Of a stretch of 64,000 nucleotides of DNA, positions 8,357 to 17,588 are shown in pieces (the stretch's first letter is position 1; each line of letters begins with the position of its first letter). The DNA comes from Spirosoma utsteinense (GTDB lineage: Bacteria > Bacteroidota > Bacteroidia > Cytophagales > Spirosomataceae): contig NZ_VFIA01000006.1 in NCBI RefSeq assembly GCF_014282275.1, positions 1-64,000 on the forward strand, written 5' to 3'. Made by a program: the position numbers and the translations under genes. The notes under the pieces were generated by a model that was not told where the DNA came from, did no database searches, and saw only the letters and a list, made by a program, of their open reading frames with translations.

Positions 8357-9862
8357 ATGCTTCACCTCCGAGGACTGCTGGTTACCATTGGTATACCCCT
8401 GCTGCTTAATGCCTGCATCACTGATCACCGGGATCCCGCCTTACAACAGGAAAATCCCGCGACGTTCCGGGAAATAGCCAATGTCGACTTGGGCGGGGTA
8501 GCCTCGGCCGAAATTGCCGCCTACGATCCGATTAGTAAACGCGTATTCGTGGTCAATAACGAGTCGGCAGCGAAGGTAGACGTGCTGGATTTAACGGCCT
8601 ATCCCGCCGTGACCAGGCTGGCCCCCATTAATGTGTCTGCCCTGGGCGGGGTCGCTAATAGTGTGGCCGTTTCCGGGGGTAAACTGGCGATTGCCCTGGA
8701 GGCTACCAACAAGCAGGCCAATGGCAGCGTACTGGTCTTCAACACGAGTACCCTCGCCCTGATCCAGCAAGTTACCGTAGGTGCGCTGCCCGATATGGTC
8801 ACCTTCAGCCCCGATGGCACCTACATTATGACCGCCAACGAAGGTGAACCCAATGCCACTTATACAACGGACCCCATTGGCTCGGTGTCGATCATCAATA
8901 CCACAGACGGATATAGCGTACGAACCTTAAGCTTTGAGTCATTTACGGCTTCGCTGCCCCAGCTGGCCGCGGGTGGCTTTCGCGTCTACGGACCCAATGC
9001 CAGTCTGGCTCAGGATATTGAACCGGAATACGTCACCATGTCACCCGATTCGAAAAAGGCCTGGGTCACCTTACAGGAGAATAATGGGATTGCTGAAGTC
9101 GATCTGGTGGCAGGGGTTATCGTGCGCATTTATCCACTGGGGACCAAAGACTACAGTCTGCCTCAGCATGCAATCGATCCCAGCGACCGGGATTCGAAGA
9201 TCAGTCTGGCTCCCTGGCCTGTCAAGTCGTTTTATCTGCCGGATGCCATTGCTCATTTTACCGCGGCTGGCGGGGGCTACCTCATTACCGCCAACGAGGG
9301 CGATGCCCGGGAATACACGGCCTTTGACGAGCAAGTTCGGGTAGGTAGCCTGACGCTCGATCCTGCAAAATTTCCGAACGCGGCCAGTCTCAAACAAACG
9401 GCGTCCTTAGGTCGGTTGCGCGTTACCCGAACTGCGGGCAACACCAACGGCGTTTACGAAACGCTCTACGGCTTTGGCGGCCGGGGTTTCAGTATTTACT
9501 CGGCGGCCACGGGTGAGCGGGTCTACGATTCAGACAAGAGTCTGGAGGAGCGGGTCATTGCGGCCAACCTGTACGACGATGACCGGTCGGATGATAAGGG
9601 CGTGGAGGCCGAAGGGGTCACGGTGGGTCTCATCAACGGGAAGCCCATTGCGTTTGTGGGTATGGAGCGGGCCGATGCGGTAGCGGTCTATGACGTGAGC
9701 GACCCGAAGTCTCCCCGGTTTTTACAACTCTTCAAGACGGGAGACGCGCCCGAGGGGGTGTTGTTCGTGTCGGCGCAGCACAGTCCCAACGGCCGCAGCC
9801 TGCTCATTGTGAGCAGTGAGGAAGATGGCACTGTACGAATGTATCAGCCTGATACGTTATAG
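8357..9862 (+). CDS. Choice-of-anchor I family lipoprotein (beta-propeller)
   Basis: 501 residues. The N-terminus (LLVTIGIPLLLNAC) is a lipoprotein signal with the lipobox Cys near residue 20, so the protein should be anchored in a membrane and face the periplasm or cell surface. The body is a series of blade-like repeats: YDPISKRVFVVNN, PDMVTFSPDGTYIMTANEGEP, EPEYVTMSPDSKKAWVTLQENN, YLITANEGDAREY, DDKGVEAEGVT and PEGVLFVSAQHSPNG. This order is typical of the choice-of-anchor I beta-propeller family, often found beside alkaline phosphatases. No catalytic residues were identified, so a structural or binding role is as likely as an enzymatic one. It stands alone between two gene-poor stretches. 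Confidence 0.8.
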   Translation: MLHLRGLLVTIGIPLLLNACITDHRDPALQQENPATFREIANVDLGGVASAEIAAYDPISKRVFVVNNESAAKVDVLDLTAYPAVTRLAPINVSALGGVANSVAVSGGKLAIALEATNKQANGSVLVFNTSTLALIQQVTVGALPDMVTFSPDGTYIMTANEGEPNATYTTDPIGSVSIINTTDGYSVRTLSFESFTASLPQLAAGGFRVYGPNASLAQDIEPEYVTMSPDSKKAWVTLQENNGIAEVDLVAGVIVRIYPLGTKDYSLPQHAIDPSDRDSKISLAPWPVKSFYLPDAIAHFTAAGGGYLITANEGDAREYTAFDEQVRVGSLTLDPAKFPNAASLKQTASLGRLRVTRTAGNTNGVYETLYGFGGRGFSIYSAATGERVYDSDKSLEERVIAANLYDDDRSDDKGVEAEGVTVGLINGKPIAFVGMERADAVAVYDVSDPKSPRFLQLFKTGDAPEGVLFVSAQHSPNGRSLLIVSSEEDGTVRMYQPDTL

Positions 9863-10380
9863 CCCTACCCGTTTACCTATTGGCTGCCTTCAGCCCTGTT
9901 TGATCTATGAATTCTGCTACTCCTTTTCAGGTTGCTCCTTTCTACTGCCTCCAGCAACTGGTCTATCACACCAACTCCCAGTGTCCTCAGGCGAAAAGTA
10001 TCCTTCATACGCAGCACCGGGTTGGCATGGGGGGTAAAGTGGCTTGCTTAAGCTGCCGCCATTTAAACCGCCGTAAGCCCCTTAAAAAGAGCCGCCCGGG
10101 TCAACGCCTGAACCAGCTGGTCTCGTCATAGCGGGTAAGTCAGGGTTAGTAGAAACCTTCTCCGACGTGGCTGCGCTCATAAAGTTGCTTCTGTGAATAG
10201 CGGAAGACCAGCGGCTCTGTCGGTGGTAGCTGGCGTTTGTGGTAGTGGCTTAACTGCGTTTATCGGCGAAGAAGAACTGATTGATAAATAGGCTGATTAT
10301 CGTGTCATGAACCGCAATCGACCGCCACGGCGGACTGTTTTGAAAAGCAGATAGTTCGGCGAGTCAGGCGTTTCCTGCCA
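9863..10380. other. Gene-poor stretch with possible gene remnants
   Basis: About 520 bases between the lipoprotein gene and the TerC-like fragment. It contains one small open frame (9907-10131, listed separately). On the minus strand, about 10160-10270 reads as ...LPPTEPLVFRYSQKQLYERS... up to a stop, without a start codon. This looks like protein-coding text but has no recognised family, and may be the remains of a broken gene. Confidence 0.4.
9907..10131 (+). CDS. Hypothetical small Cys-containing basic protein
   Basis: 74 residues from an ATG 45 bases after the stop of the lipoprotein gene. It has four cysteines, two of them in a CLSC motif near residue 47, followed by an Arg/Lys-rich tail. 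A small zinc-binding protein is conceivable, but no family was recognised and the composition gives little support. It could equally be a chance open frame in a degraded region. Confidence 0.28.
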   Translation: MNSATPFQVAPFYCLQQLVYHTNSQCPQAKSILHTQHRVGMGGKVACLSCRHLNRRKPLKKSRPGQRLNQLVSS

Positions 10381-10752
10381 GTGCTTAAACCTAGTCTTTC
10401 GACAATTGGACAGGACATGGCTGTATTGGTGCAACATTCAGGTTTCTGGATAGCTGCTTTTGGTACAATGGTTGGCATGTTAGGCATGCGATTTGCCTCA
10501 TCAATTTTCTCGAAACTACTGGAGAAATATCCATCCGTAAGCCGAATTGCACTATGGGTCGTATGCTTGCTTGGCGTTAAAATGACGGTAACAGGAGTTA
10601 TGGACGGGCTACCAGAAACCGTGTTCAAAACTATTTCAGAGAGCCATGAAACGGACATGGCTTTTTCATTTTTAATACTGCTGATGTTCTTGTGGCCTAT
10701 GTTTCGCCAACTGTTAACTAAGCGAGTTGGCAAGAAAGCTACCAGTCTTTAA
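10381..10752 (+). pseudogene. TerC-family membrane protein, C-terminal fragment
   Basis: The readable product from a GTG at 10381 is 123 residues. Its segments resemble the C-terminal third of TerC/YkoY-type membrane proteins: a hydrophobic stretch, FGTMVGMLGMRFASSIF, an LLEKYPSVSRIAL helix start, LLGVKMTVTGV, and a last hydrophobic helix AFSFLILLMFLW before a basic tail. Full-length members are about 220-320 residues, and the conserved IVLGIDN half is missing. The frame stays open for about 80 bases upstream without an ATG or TerC-like residues. Base composition is more AT-rich than the neighbours. I read this as a truncated, possibly transferred gene; a small expressed protein starting at an internal Met is the alternative. 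Confidence 0.5.
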
Positions 10753-10785
10753 CAGATATAAGCTAATTGATCAGGTGTGCTAAGG

Positions 10786-10836
10786 AATTGGCCGTTATGA
10801 GGTAGCTGTGTGCGAGTTATCCCATGACGGCCAATT
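10786..10836. terminator. Inverted repeat after the TerC fragment
   Basis: AATTGGCCGTTATG (10786-10799) pairs with CATGACGGCCAATT (10823-10836) apart from one T-G pair. It lies 34 bases after the TerC fragment and has no T-run, so its role as a terminator is uncertain. The rest of 10837-11029 shows nothing recognisable. Confidence 0.45.
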
Positions 10837-11029
10837 GTTGCCTGGACGAGTATACACATTTGCTAACGATGATTAATTATCAAGATCTACACTAAGCCAG
10901 AGCTGACATCTATTAACCTTATACTTAAGATGGGTAGCATTGATTTGGGAAGAATTTAATGAAAAAATGGGGAAGCATTGAATCAAATGTTTCAACCAGG
11001 GTTTCAACCGCTCCCGCCTAAAACAAGAA

Positions 11030-11059
11030 AGGCACTCGCGAAAGATATCGCAAGTGCCT
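11030..11059 (-). terminator. Terminator of tRNA-Gly(CCC)
   Basis: A 12-bp stem (11030-11041 with 11048-11059, one G-T pair) lies 20 bases past the tRNA 3' end. On the minus strand it is followed by a T-rich run (TTCTTGTTTTA). Confidence 0.7.
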
Positions 11060-11078
11060 GACGGTGAACACGGAATCA

Positions 11079-11154
11079 TGGAGCGGGAAATGGGGTTCGA
11101 ACCCACGGCCTGCAGCTTGGGAAGCTGCCGCTCTACCAACTGAGCTACTCCCGC
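11079..11154 (-). tRNA. tRNA-Gly (anticodon CCC)
   Basis: A cloverleaf reads from 11154 down to 11079. The acceptor GCGGGAG pairs with TTCCCGC, the anticodon loop TTCCCAA gives CCC, and the T-loop is TTCGAAC. The 3' CCA is encoded (11079-11081). It is transcribed alone, opposite to the OPT transporter gene that starts 107 bases away. Confidence 0.95.
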
Positions 11155-11187
11155 TTTTTTTGTGGTCTTGGTAGAACAAACATAAGG

Positions 11188-11195
11188 CAAAACTA
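11188..11195 (-). promoter_or_regulatory. Putative -7 element for tRNA-Gly(CCC)
   Basis: TAGTTTTG on the minus strand matches the Bacteroidota -7 consensus TAnnTTTG and lies 33 bases upstream of the tRNA 5' end. No well-spaced -33 TTTG was found. Confidence 0.4.
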
Positions 11196-11261
11196 CCCAC
11201 ATTGTCAAGCCTTGTCGGTAGATGCCGATTTTTCCTTTCTTTTGGGCCAAATTACGTCAAC

Positions 11262-13310
11262 ATGCTGCCGAACGCTACGCCTGTCCATAAGCCCTTCGTT
11301 TCTGCTACCGATTCACCGGCAGAATTCACTCTCAAAGCCATTATCACCGGCGCCGTATTTGGCGTCCTGTTTGGTGCCGCAACCGTTTACCTATCCCTGA
11401 AAGCAGGCCTGTCGGTGTCGGCGTCGATTCCCATTGCGGTGCTGGCTATCTCGCTGGGACGCCGGTTTCTGAACACAACGATCCTTGAAAACAACATTAT
11501 CCAAACCACCGGCTCAGCAGGGGAGAGCATTGCTTCGGGTGTGGTCTTCACGATGCCGGGGTTTCTGTTTCTGACCGATAGCGTGAGCGCTGACTTCTTC
11601 AACTACTGGACGATCCTGACGCTGGCCATTCTGGGTGGGCTGGTGGGAACGCTGATGATGATACCGCTGCGCCGGTCGCTCATTGTACAGGAGCACGAAA
11701 CCCTGCCCTATCCCGAAGGAACAGCCTGCGCATCGGTGCTGATTGCCGGTGAGCGGGGCGGAGACTTCGCCAAAACGGCCTACCAGGGCCTGGGCATCGC
11801 TTTACTCTATGCGCTGCTGCAAAAGGTGCTGCATGTTATTGCTGAAGTACCCGTCTGGGCCACGAAACAAACGAACCGCTATTTTCCCTCGGCGCAGGTG
11901 TCGGGCGAGATTACGCCTGAATACCTGGGTGTGGGCTACATCATCGGATTTCGGATATCGGCGGTGTTGGTAGGGGGCGGTATCCTGGCGTGGCTGGGGC
12001 TGATTCCGCTGCTGGCATCGGTGGTGCCGGGCGATACGATTGCACTCCAGCTTCAGAAGCTCGGCTACCTCGACAGTCTGCAAACGGCGGGCGGGCCCGG
12101 CGGCTGGAACCCCGCGACCCACACCTTCGCCGATACGGCAGCGGCTATTTACCGCGCTTATATCCGGCAGATCGGGGCGGGAGCGGTTACGGCGGGCGGG
12201 TTCATGACACTGATCAAGACTATCCCGACCATTGTATCCTCGTTCAAACAAAGTTTTTCGGGCAGTGGCGGTGCAACGAAAAGCCAGGCTACAGGCACCA
12301 GCGTTCCCCGTACCGAGCAGGACCTTTCGGTCAGGATCGTGGTTATTGGCAGCGCCGTATTGGTGGGTCTTATGGTGCTGTTACCGCAGATTCCGGGCGA
12401 CTCGATTTTGACGAAGCTGCTGATTGCTGTTCTGGTAATCGTATTCGGGTTCTTTTTCGTGACCGTTGCCAGCCGTATCGTTGGACTGATCGGGTCGTCG
12501 TCGTCGCCGGTATCGGGCATGACGATTGCTACGATCATGGGTACATCCCTCGTTTTCATTGCGTTCGGGCTAACGGGTAAGGTGTACGAACCGGCGGTGC
12601 TGGTGGTGGGTAGTATGATTTGTGTGGCTGCGGCCAATGCCGGTGCTACGTCACAGGATCTGAAAACGGGCTACCTCATTGGCGCTACGCCCAAATACCA
12701 GCAAATGGCGCTTTTTATCGGGGTCATCGTGTCGTCGCTGGTGGTTGGAGCAACGGTGAAGGTGCTGGATACGCCCACCCCCGATCTGCTGGCGCAGGGA
12801 ATTACCCACGCCATCGGGTCCGATAAGTTTCCGGCTCCGCAGGGTACGCTCATGGCTACCCTCATCAAGGGACTACTGTCGTTCAACCTCGACTGGCAGT
12901 TTGTACTGGTAGGGGCTTTCATCGCTTTTGTCTTCGAACTGGTTGGTGTGAGCGCGCTGGCTTTCGCCGTGGGATTGTACCTGCCCCTGTCGACGACGCT
13001 GCCTATTTTTGGCGGTGGTCTGGTCAAGTACATCGTCGACTACAACGCCAAACGGCGCGGTACCGTCGAAGAGGATGCCGACCTGGGCAAGGGAAATCTT
13101 TTCGCTACAGGTTTGGTAGCAGGTGGGGCGCTGGCAGGCGTGGCGGTGGCTTTGCTATCGGTAAACGACAGCATATACAACGCCCTGACGTCGATTACGC
13201 TGGAGCCCGTCCTGGCCAGTGCGTTAGGCACAGATGGCTACATGCTGCTCGGGGCGCTGGCATTCGTTGGTCTGGCGAGCCTGCTGTGGCGGGTGGCAAC
13301 AAAACGATAA
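11262..13310 (+). CDS. OPT-family oligopeptide/metal-chelate transporter
   Basis: 682 residues starting at MLPNATPVHKPFVSA; an upstream in-frame start (MSSLVGRC...) would add 20 unlikely residues. The product is a large inner-membrane protein with many hydrophobic segments. Family features are the N-terminal EFTLKAIITGAVFGVLFGAATVYLSLKAG style opening, the QTTGSAGESIASGV segment, an LPYPEGTACA motif, and a repeated YIIGFRISAVLVGG-type helix. These fit the bacterial branch of the oligopeptide transporter superfamily, which takes up peptides or peptide-like metal chelates by proton coupling. Substrate cannot be read from the sequence. The neighbouring SprT-like gene starts 78 bases downstream on the same strand, so co-transcription is possible. 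Confidence 0.9.
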   Translation: MLPNATPVHKPFVSATDSPAEFTLKAIITGAVFGVLFGAATVYLSLKAGLSVSASIPIAVLAISLGRRFLNTTILENNIIQTTGSAGESIASGVVFTMPGFLFLTDSVSADFFNYWTILTLAILGGLVGTLMMIPLRRSLIVQEHETLPYPEGTACASVLIAGERGGDFAKTAYQGLGIALLYALLQKVLHVIAEVPVWATKQTNRYFPSAQVSGEITPEYLGVGYIIGFRISAVLVGGGILAWLGLIPLLASVVPGDTIALQLQKLGYLDSLQTAGGPGGWNPATHTFADTAAAIYRAYIRQIGAGAVTAGGFMTLIKTIPTIVSSFKQSFSGSGGATKSQATGTSVPRTEQDLSVRIVVIGSAVLVGLMVLLPQIPGDSILTKLLIAVLVIVFGFFFVTVASRIVGLIGSSSSPVSGMTIATIMGTSLVFIAFGLTGKVYEPAVLVVGSMICVAAANAGATSQDLKTGYLIGATPKYQQMALFIGVIVSSLVVGATVKVLDTPTPDLLAQGITHAIGSDKFPAPQGTLMATLIKGLLSFNLDWQFVLVGAFIAFVFELVGVSALAFAVGLYLPLSTTLPIFGGGLVKYIVDYNAKRRGTVEEDADLGKGNLFATGLVAGGALAGVAVALLSVNDSIYNALTSITLEPVLASALGTDGYMLLGALAFVGLASLLWRVATKR

Positions 13311-13388
13311 GCCTGGCCCTTAGTCGCGGTTTGCCCGGAACAAAGCCGTATATTTATCTGTCTTTTCAAGAAGATACATAGCGTTATT

Positions 13389-14015
13389 TTGACCGATCTA
13401 TTCGATACATACCTACCGGCAGCATCGGCCGAGTATGGCCGAAATCTCTGGCAACAGTATGGATTCACCTTCCGGGTGGTCAAGCCGCGCCGGACACGGC
13501 TGGGCGATTTCCGGGTAATTCCACAGGGGCAAACGTTCATCACCGTTAACGCCGACCTGAATCCACATGCTTTTTTGATTACTTACGTCCATGAAGTTGC
13601 CCATGCGGCTGTCCATAAGGAGCAGCGCCGACGTGGAAAACCGCATGGACGGGCGTGGCAAACGGCATTTCAGCGACTTATGCAGCCCTTACTGACCGAA
13701 GCTGTGTTCCCGGCACCCGTTCTGGAGCCGTTACGGAGTTACATGAGCAGACCCGCTGCAACGACATCGGCCAGTCCGGCGCTGATGCTGGCGCTGCGGC
13801 AAACCAACGCGCCCGTAGCCGATTCCCAAACTGAAGGGAAGGTTCTGTTGCGGGATGTACCGGAAGGCCAATCGTTTCAGTTTTCAAAAAAGACGTATGT
13901 GCGCGGTACGCTACGCCGAACCCGCGTCGTTTGTAAAGAAGTGGCTTCGGGCCGATCCTATGCCATTCTGGCGCACGCGCTGGTCGATATCCGGGAACAA
14001 GCAGCTACTCTATAA
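13389..14015 (+). CDS. SprT-like zinc metalloprotease-fold protein
   Basis: 208 residues. The zinc-binding motif is H68-E-V-A-H72 (HEVAHAAVH), with KPHGRAWQ about 20 residues later, as in SprT/Spartan-like domains. The C-terminal part (about 130-205) is a small beta-rich region instead of a clear zinc ribbon. The only start that keeps the HEVAH motif is TTG at 13389, because the first in-frame ATG lies after it. The stop codon overlaps the porU start by one base (TAATG), so the two genes are probably translationally coupled. Whether it is an active protease is not known. Confidence 0.8.
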   Translation: MTDLFDTYLPAASAEYGRNLWQQYGFTFRVVKPRRTRLGDFRVIPQGQTFITVNADLNPHAFLITYVHEVAHAAVHKEQRRRGKPHGRAWQTAFQRLMQPLLTEAVFPAPVLEPLRSYMSRPAATTSASPALMLALRQTNAPVADSQTEGKVLLRDVPEGQSFQFSKKTYVRGTLRRTRVVCKEVASGRSYAILAHALVDIREQAATL

Positions 14016-17000
14016 TGAATACGCAACAACGAGCAGGAGAGGATCGGCAAACCAGGGGGAGGCCTACCTGGTTTCGGTGGTTCATCGTGCTTCTGCTTCC
14101 GTATGCGTGTAGCCTGATGCCTTACTGCTCCAATGCGCAATCAGTGCTTCAGCAGGGCATTTGGGTGAAAATTGGCGTAACAGAATCGGGTGTATACCGG
14201 CTTGACCAGGCCGCCCTTACCCGGCTTGACCCAGCTTTTGCCACGGCTGATCCGCGCCGAATCCGGCTTTACGGCAACGGCGGTGCACCACTCCCTCAAT
14301 CCAATGCCATACCCCGCCCCGCTGACCTGATCGAGAACGCGATTCAGGTGACGGGAGAAGCCGACGGCCGTTTCGATGCCGGGGACGCGCTTCTTTTTTT
14401 CGGACAAAGCCCGCACGTCGTTCGCTACGACTCTGTGGCTGGGCGCTATACCCACCAGATCAACCCATATACCGATACGACCTTTTATTTTGTCACCATA
14501 GGTACGTCGGTGGGCAGACGGATCAGCATCCGGTCGGCCGGTAACCTGACGTCCGTCCCCACGGTTACCACATTCGATGCGTATCAGTTTCACGAAAAAG
14601 ACAGTCAGAAACTAGCAGGTGTTCATTCGGGCCGGGAATGGTTAGGCGAGTACATGACCCTCGACACCACCCAAACCGTTTCTTTCGACATGGCTGGTCT
14701 GGTAGCCAACAGACCCATCCGGGTTACCGCATCGGCTATGGCTGGCGCGCAGGTGCCAACAGAGTTTCGACTCCAGGTGAACGGTCAGGTGGCGGGCTCG
14801 TTACCTATGCAAACCATATCCGGCTATGAATATGACTACCAGGGTGTAAACCGGACGGATACATTCTCGGTAAAACCAGCAACGTCTGAAAGCACGCTTC
14901 GGCTGGCGTTGACGTTTCGGAACGGCGGTCAGCGGTCGGCTCAGGCGTATCTCAACTTCCTGGCGGTTGAGGCCCGGCGCGAACTGCGGCAGTACGATCA
15001 GCCTACGTGGGTTCGCCGGTTGGAACCCGGTCAGGTTGCCGTTCGTCAGGCAGCGGCCAGTCTGCGCGTCTGGGACGTGACCGATCCGCTGGCACCTGTT
15101 GAACAGACCTATACCCGGTCGGCTGCTCAGGAGGCTGCCTGGAATAGTGCCCGGTCAGGTGATTACTTTCTGTTTGCCGATACCCGGTTGCTTGCGCCGA
15201 TATCGCTCATGAAGGTTGGCAACCAGGACATACACAGTCAGGCTACGCCAGCGCTGCTGATCGTAACGCCGGTTGCCTGGCTTGGGCAGGCAGAACGGTT
15301 AGCTGCTTTCCGGCGCGAGCATGATAAACTGGCTACCCTGATTGTAACGACCACGCAGGTCTATAACGAGTTTGGCTCCGGTCAGCCCGATCCAACGGCT
15401 ATCCGGGATGCCATTCGGTATTTCTACCGGAAGCAGCCCAATCAACTTCGGTATGTGCTGCTGTTTGGCGATGCGACATTCGATTACCGCAATCTGTCCG
15501 GGCAGCTTAGTCCGGCGCAGGCGGCCAACATGGTGCCGGTCTACGAAAGCCGCGAATCATTACACCCCGTTCTCAGCTATTCATCAGACGATTATTATGG
15601 GTTCATGGATGCTGCTGAGGGCGAGTGGGCCGAAACAGGACCGGATAACCACCTTATGGAAATTGGCATTGGTCGATTGCCCGTAACCTCCCCCGACGAG
15701 GCCCGGACGGTAGTCGACAAGCTGATTCGCTACACGTCCGACCCGTCGTTAACCGGCGACTGGCAAACCAAAGTGATGCTCGTCGCCGATGATGGCGATT
15801 ACAATACCCATCAGCGCGATGCCGAGCAGCTGGCTGTCAGTATGGAAAACCGGGCACCAGCCTACCGCCCTGAACGGGTGTATCTGGGTGCGTTCCCGCA
15901 GGAGATTTCATCCGGCGGTCAGAAGGCCCCCCTCGTCAATCAGCGGATCAACCGGGCTGTGGCCGACGGGCGGCTCATCATCAATTATAGCGGACACGGT
16001 GGTGTGCTGAGTTTGGCCGATGAGCAGATCGTAACGTTGGCAGATATCCGTTCGTGGGATAACCGGCGGTTGCCGCTGTTCGTAACCGCCACCTGTCAGT
16101 TTGGTCGCTACGACGATCCCGCCACCACATCGGGTGCCGAGCTGTTGCTCCTGAGCCGGACAGGTGGCGCTATTGGTTTGCTGACAACGACGCGTCCGGT
16201 CTATGCCAACACCAATCTGCTGCTGAACGATGCGTTTTACAAAGCCGTATTCGCGCCCATCGATGGGCAGATGCCCCGTCTGGGCGATGTAATGCGTCTC
16301 ACTAAAAATAACAGCGTGAGCGGACCGCTCAATCGAAACTTTGCGCTCCTGGGCGATCCATCCATGCAGTTGGCTTACCCCAAAGCGCAGGTCGTGGTTA
16401 CCGGCATTAACGGGCAGGCTGTTACGGCTAGCCGGCTCGATACGATACGGGGATTGCAGACGGTAGAACTGGCCGGCGAAATTCAGCAGCAGGGCCAGCG
16501 TCTGCCCGATTTCTCGGGTACTCTCCGGCTGACACTGTATGATAAAGCAACCTCACAAGCGACCCTGGGCGCTGGGGCCGACAGTCCCAAAATGAGCTAT
16601 CAGGCGTATACGAATACTATTTTTGCGGGCCAGGTGTCTGTGCAGCAAGGGCGATTCAGGATTCGTTTCACCATGCCCAAAGACATTGATTATACCGTAG
16701 GAAAGGCAAAAATATATGCTTACGCCTTACGCGCCGATAGTTTGCTCGATGCGGTTGGTAGTTACGACAGTCTGCGGGTTGGTGGCAGTGTTCCAATCGA
16801 TAGTGTTGACAACCAGCCGCCGGTTATGGCCCTGTCGGTTGTGGGGGGGACTACCCAGGGCGACGTAATTCGGGTAACCGGACCCGATGTGAAACTACGA
16901 CTAAACCTGAGCGACAACCGGGGTATCAATATCGCCCGGTCGGGTTTGGGCCACGAGTTGACGGCCCAGTTCGGCGACCAGCGCCCCGTCATACTCAATG

Positions 17001-17473
17001 ATATGTATGTCGCCAATGGTGCAGAAGGGCGGCAGGGAGAGGTTATTTACACCTTTGCTGACATAGCTCCGGGCACTTACCGGGTGCGGGCGAAGGCCTG
17101 GGACATAAACAATAATTCAGTAGAGGGTGCGTTGAGCATAGTAGTTTCCGAACGCCCGGGCTTGACAATTCGGTCGTTTGGCACCAGCCCAAACCCTATT
17201 CGGACAGAGGGTACGCTGATGGCAGAACTCGATCGGGCCGGTGAGCCACTCGACTGGACCGTGAGCATCTACGATCTGAACGGTCGGTTGTTGAATGAGC
17301 AAACCGGCCAGTGTACCGATTGCCCGGCTACACTGAACATGGGAACCTGGGATGGCCGTGCCAACGCCGGCCAACTGATGCCAAATGGATTGTATATCCT
17401 GCGGTTGCAGGTCCGTTCGGCGGCTGATGGATCGGTTGCCAATGGAAGCGGCCGTTTGTTACTAACTAAATGA
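14015..17473 (+). CDS. porU: Type IX secretion system sortase PorU
   Basis: 1152 residues. A signal-anchor-like segment (WFIVLLLPYACSLMPYCSNAQ) ends near residue 42. A beta-rich N-terminal region precedes a gingipain-type C25 peptidase domain (about 400-780) with catalytic His661 in NYSGHGG and Cys694 in TATCQFGRYDDP. The C-terminal 110 residues are an FlgD/immunoglobulin-like domain resembling a sorting domain (SIYDLNGRLL, NGLYILRL), which PorU proteins usually retain. PorU works on the cell surface: it cleaves the C-terminal domain of type IX cargo and attaches the cargo to a lipid or sugar anchor. porV follows immediately, the arrangement known across Bacteroidota. Confidence 0.95.
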   Translation: MNTQQRAGEDRQTRGRPTWFRWFIVLLLPYACSLMPYCSNAQSVLQQGIWVKIGVTESGVYRLDQAALTRLDPAFATADPRRIRLYGNGGAPLPQSNAIPRPADLIENAIQVTGEADGRFDAGDALLFFGQSPHVVRYDSVAGRYTHQINPYTDTTFYFVTIGTSVGRRISIRSAGNLTSVPTVTTFDAYQFHEKDSQKLAGVHSGREWLGEYMTLDTTQTVSFDMAGLVANRPIRVTASAMAGAQVPTEFRLQVNGQVAGSLPMQTISGYEYDYQGVNRTDTFSVKPATSESTLRLALTFRNGGQRSAQAYLNFLAVEARRELRQYDQPTWVRRLEPGQVAVRQAAASLRVWDVTDPLAPVEQTYTRSAAQEAAWNSARSGDYFLFADTRLLAPISLMKVGNQDIHSQATPALLIVTPVAWLGQAERLAAFRREHDKLATLIVTTTQVYNEFGSGQPDPTAIRDAIRYFYRKQPNQLRYVLLFGDATFDYRNLSGQLSPAQAANMVPVYESRESLHPVLSYSSDDYYGFMDAAEGEWAETGPDNHLMEIGIGRLPVTSPDEARTVVDKLIRYTSDPSLTGDWQTKVMLVADDGDYNTHQRDAEQLAVSMENRAPAYRPERVYLGAFPQEISSGGQKAPLVNQRINRAVADGRLIINYSGHGGVLSLADEQIVTLADIRSWDNRRLPLFVTATCQFGRYDDPATTSGAELLLLSRTGGAIGLLTTTRPVYANTNLLLNDAFYKAVFAPIDGQMPRLGDVMRLTKNNSVSGPLNRNFALLGDPSMQLAYPKAQVVVTGINGQAVTASRLDTIRGLQTVELAGEIQQQGQRLPDFSGTLRLTLYDKATSQATLGAGADSPKMSYQAYTNTIFAGQVSVQQGRFRIRFTMPKDIDYTVGKAKIYAYALRADSLLDAVGSYDSLRVGGSVPIDSVDNQPPVMALSVVGGTTQGDVIRVTGPDVKLRLNLSDNRGINIARSGLGHELTAQFGDQRPVILNDMYVANGAEGRQGEVIYTFADIAPGTYRVRAKAWDINNNSVEGALSIVVSERPGLTIRSFGTSPNPIRTEGTLMAELDRAGEPLDWTVSIYDLNGRLLNEQTGQCTDCPATLNMGTWDGRANAGQLMPNGLYILRLQVRSAADGSVANGSGRLLLTK

Positions 17474-17521
17474 TTTGCCGGGTTATATTGACCTACTTTT
17501 TTCTTATCCAACGTTTCCTTG

Positions 17522-17529
17522 TAATTTTG
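17522..17529 (+). promoter_or_regulatory. Putative -7 element for porV
   Basis: TAATTTTG matches TAnnTTTG and lies 59 bases before the chosen porV ATG, so porV may have its own promoter besides read-through from porU. A -33 element at the right spacing is not clear. Confidence 0.4.
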
Positions 17530-17588
17530 ACCGCGCAGGACTGCAAACTTACCACCATCAGTTTCTGTTGCTGACCAACACTTTTTGT

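Noticed and set aside
10305-10733. Minus-strand open frame of 142 codons opposite the TerC fragment
   Set aside because: The plus-strand reading has membrane-helix pattern and TerC-like motifs; the minus-strand product has neither.
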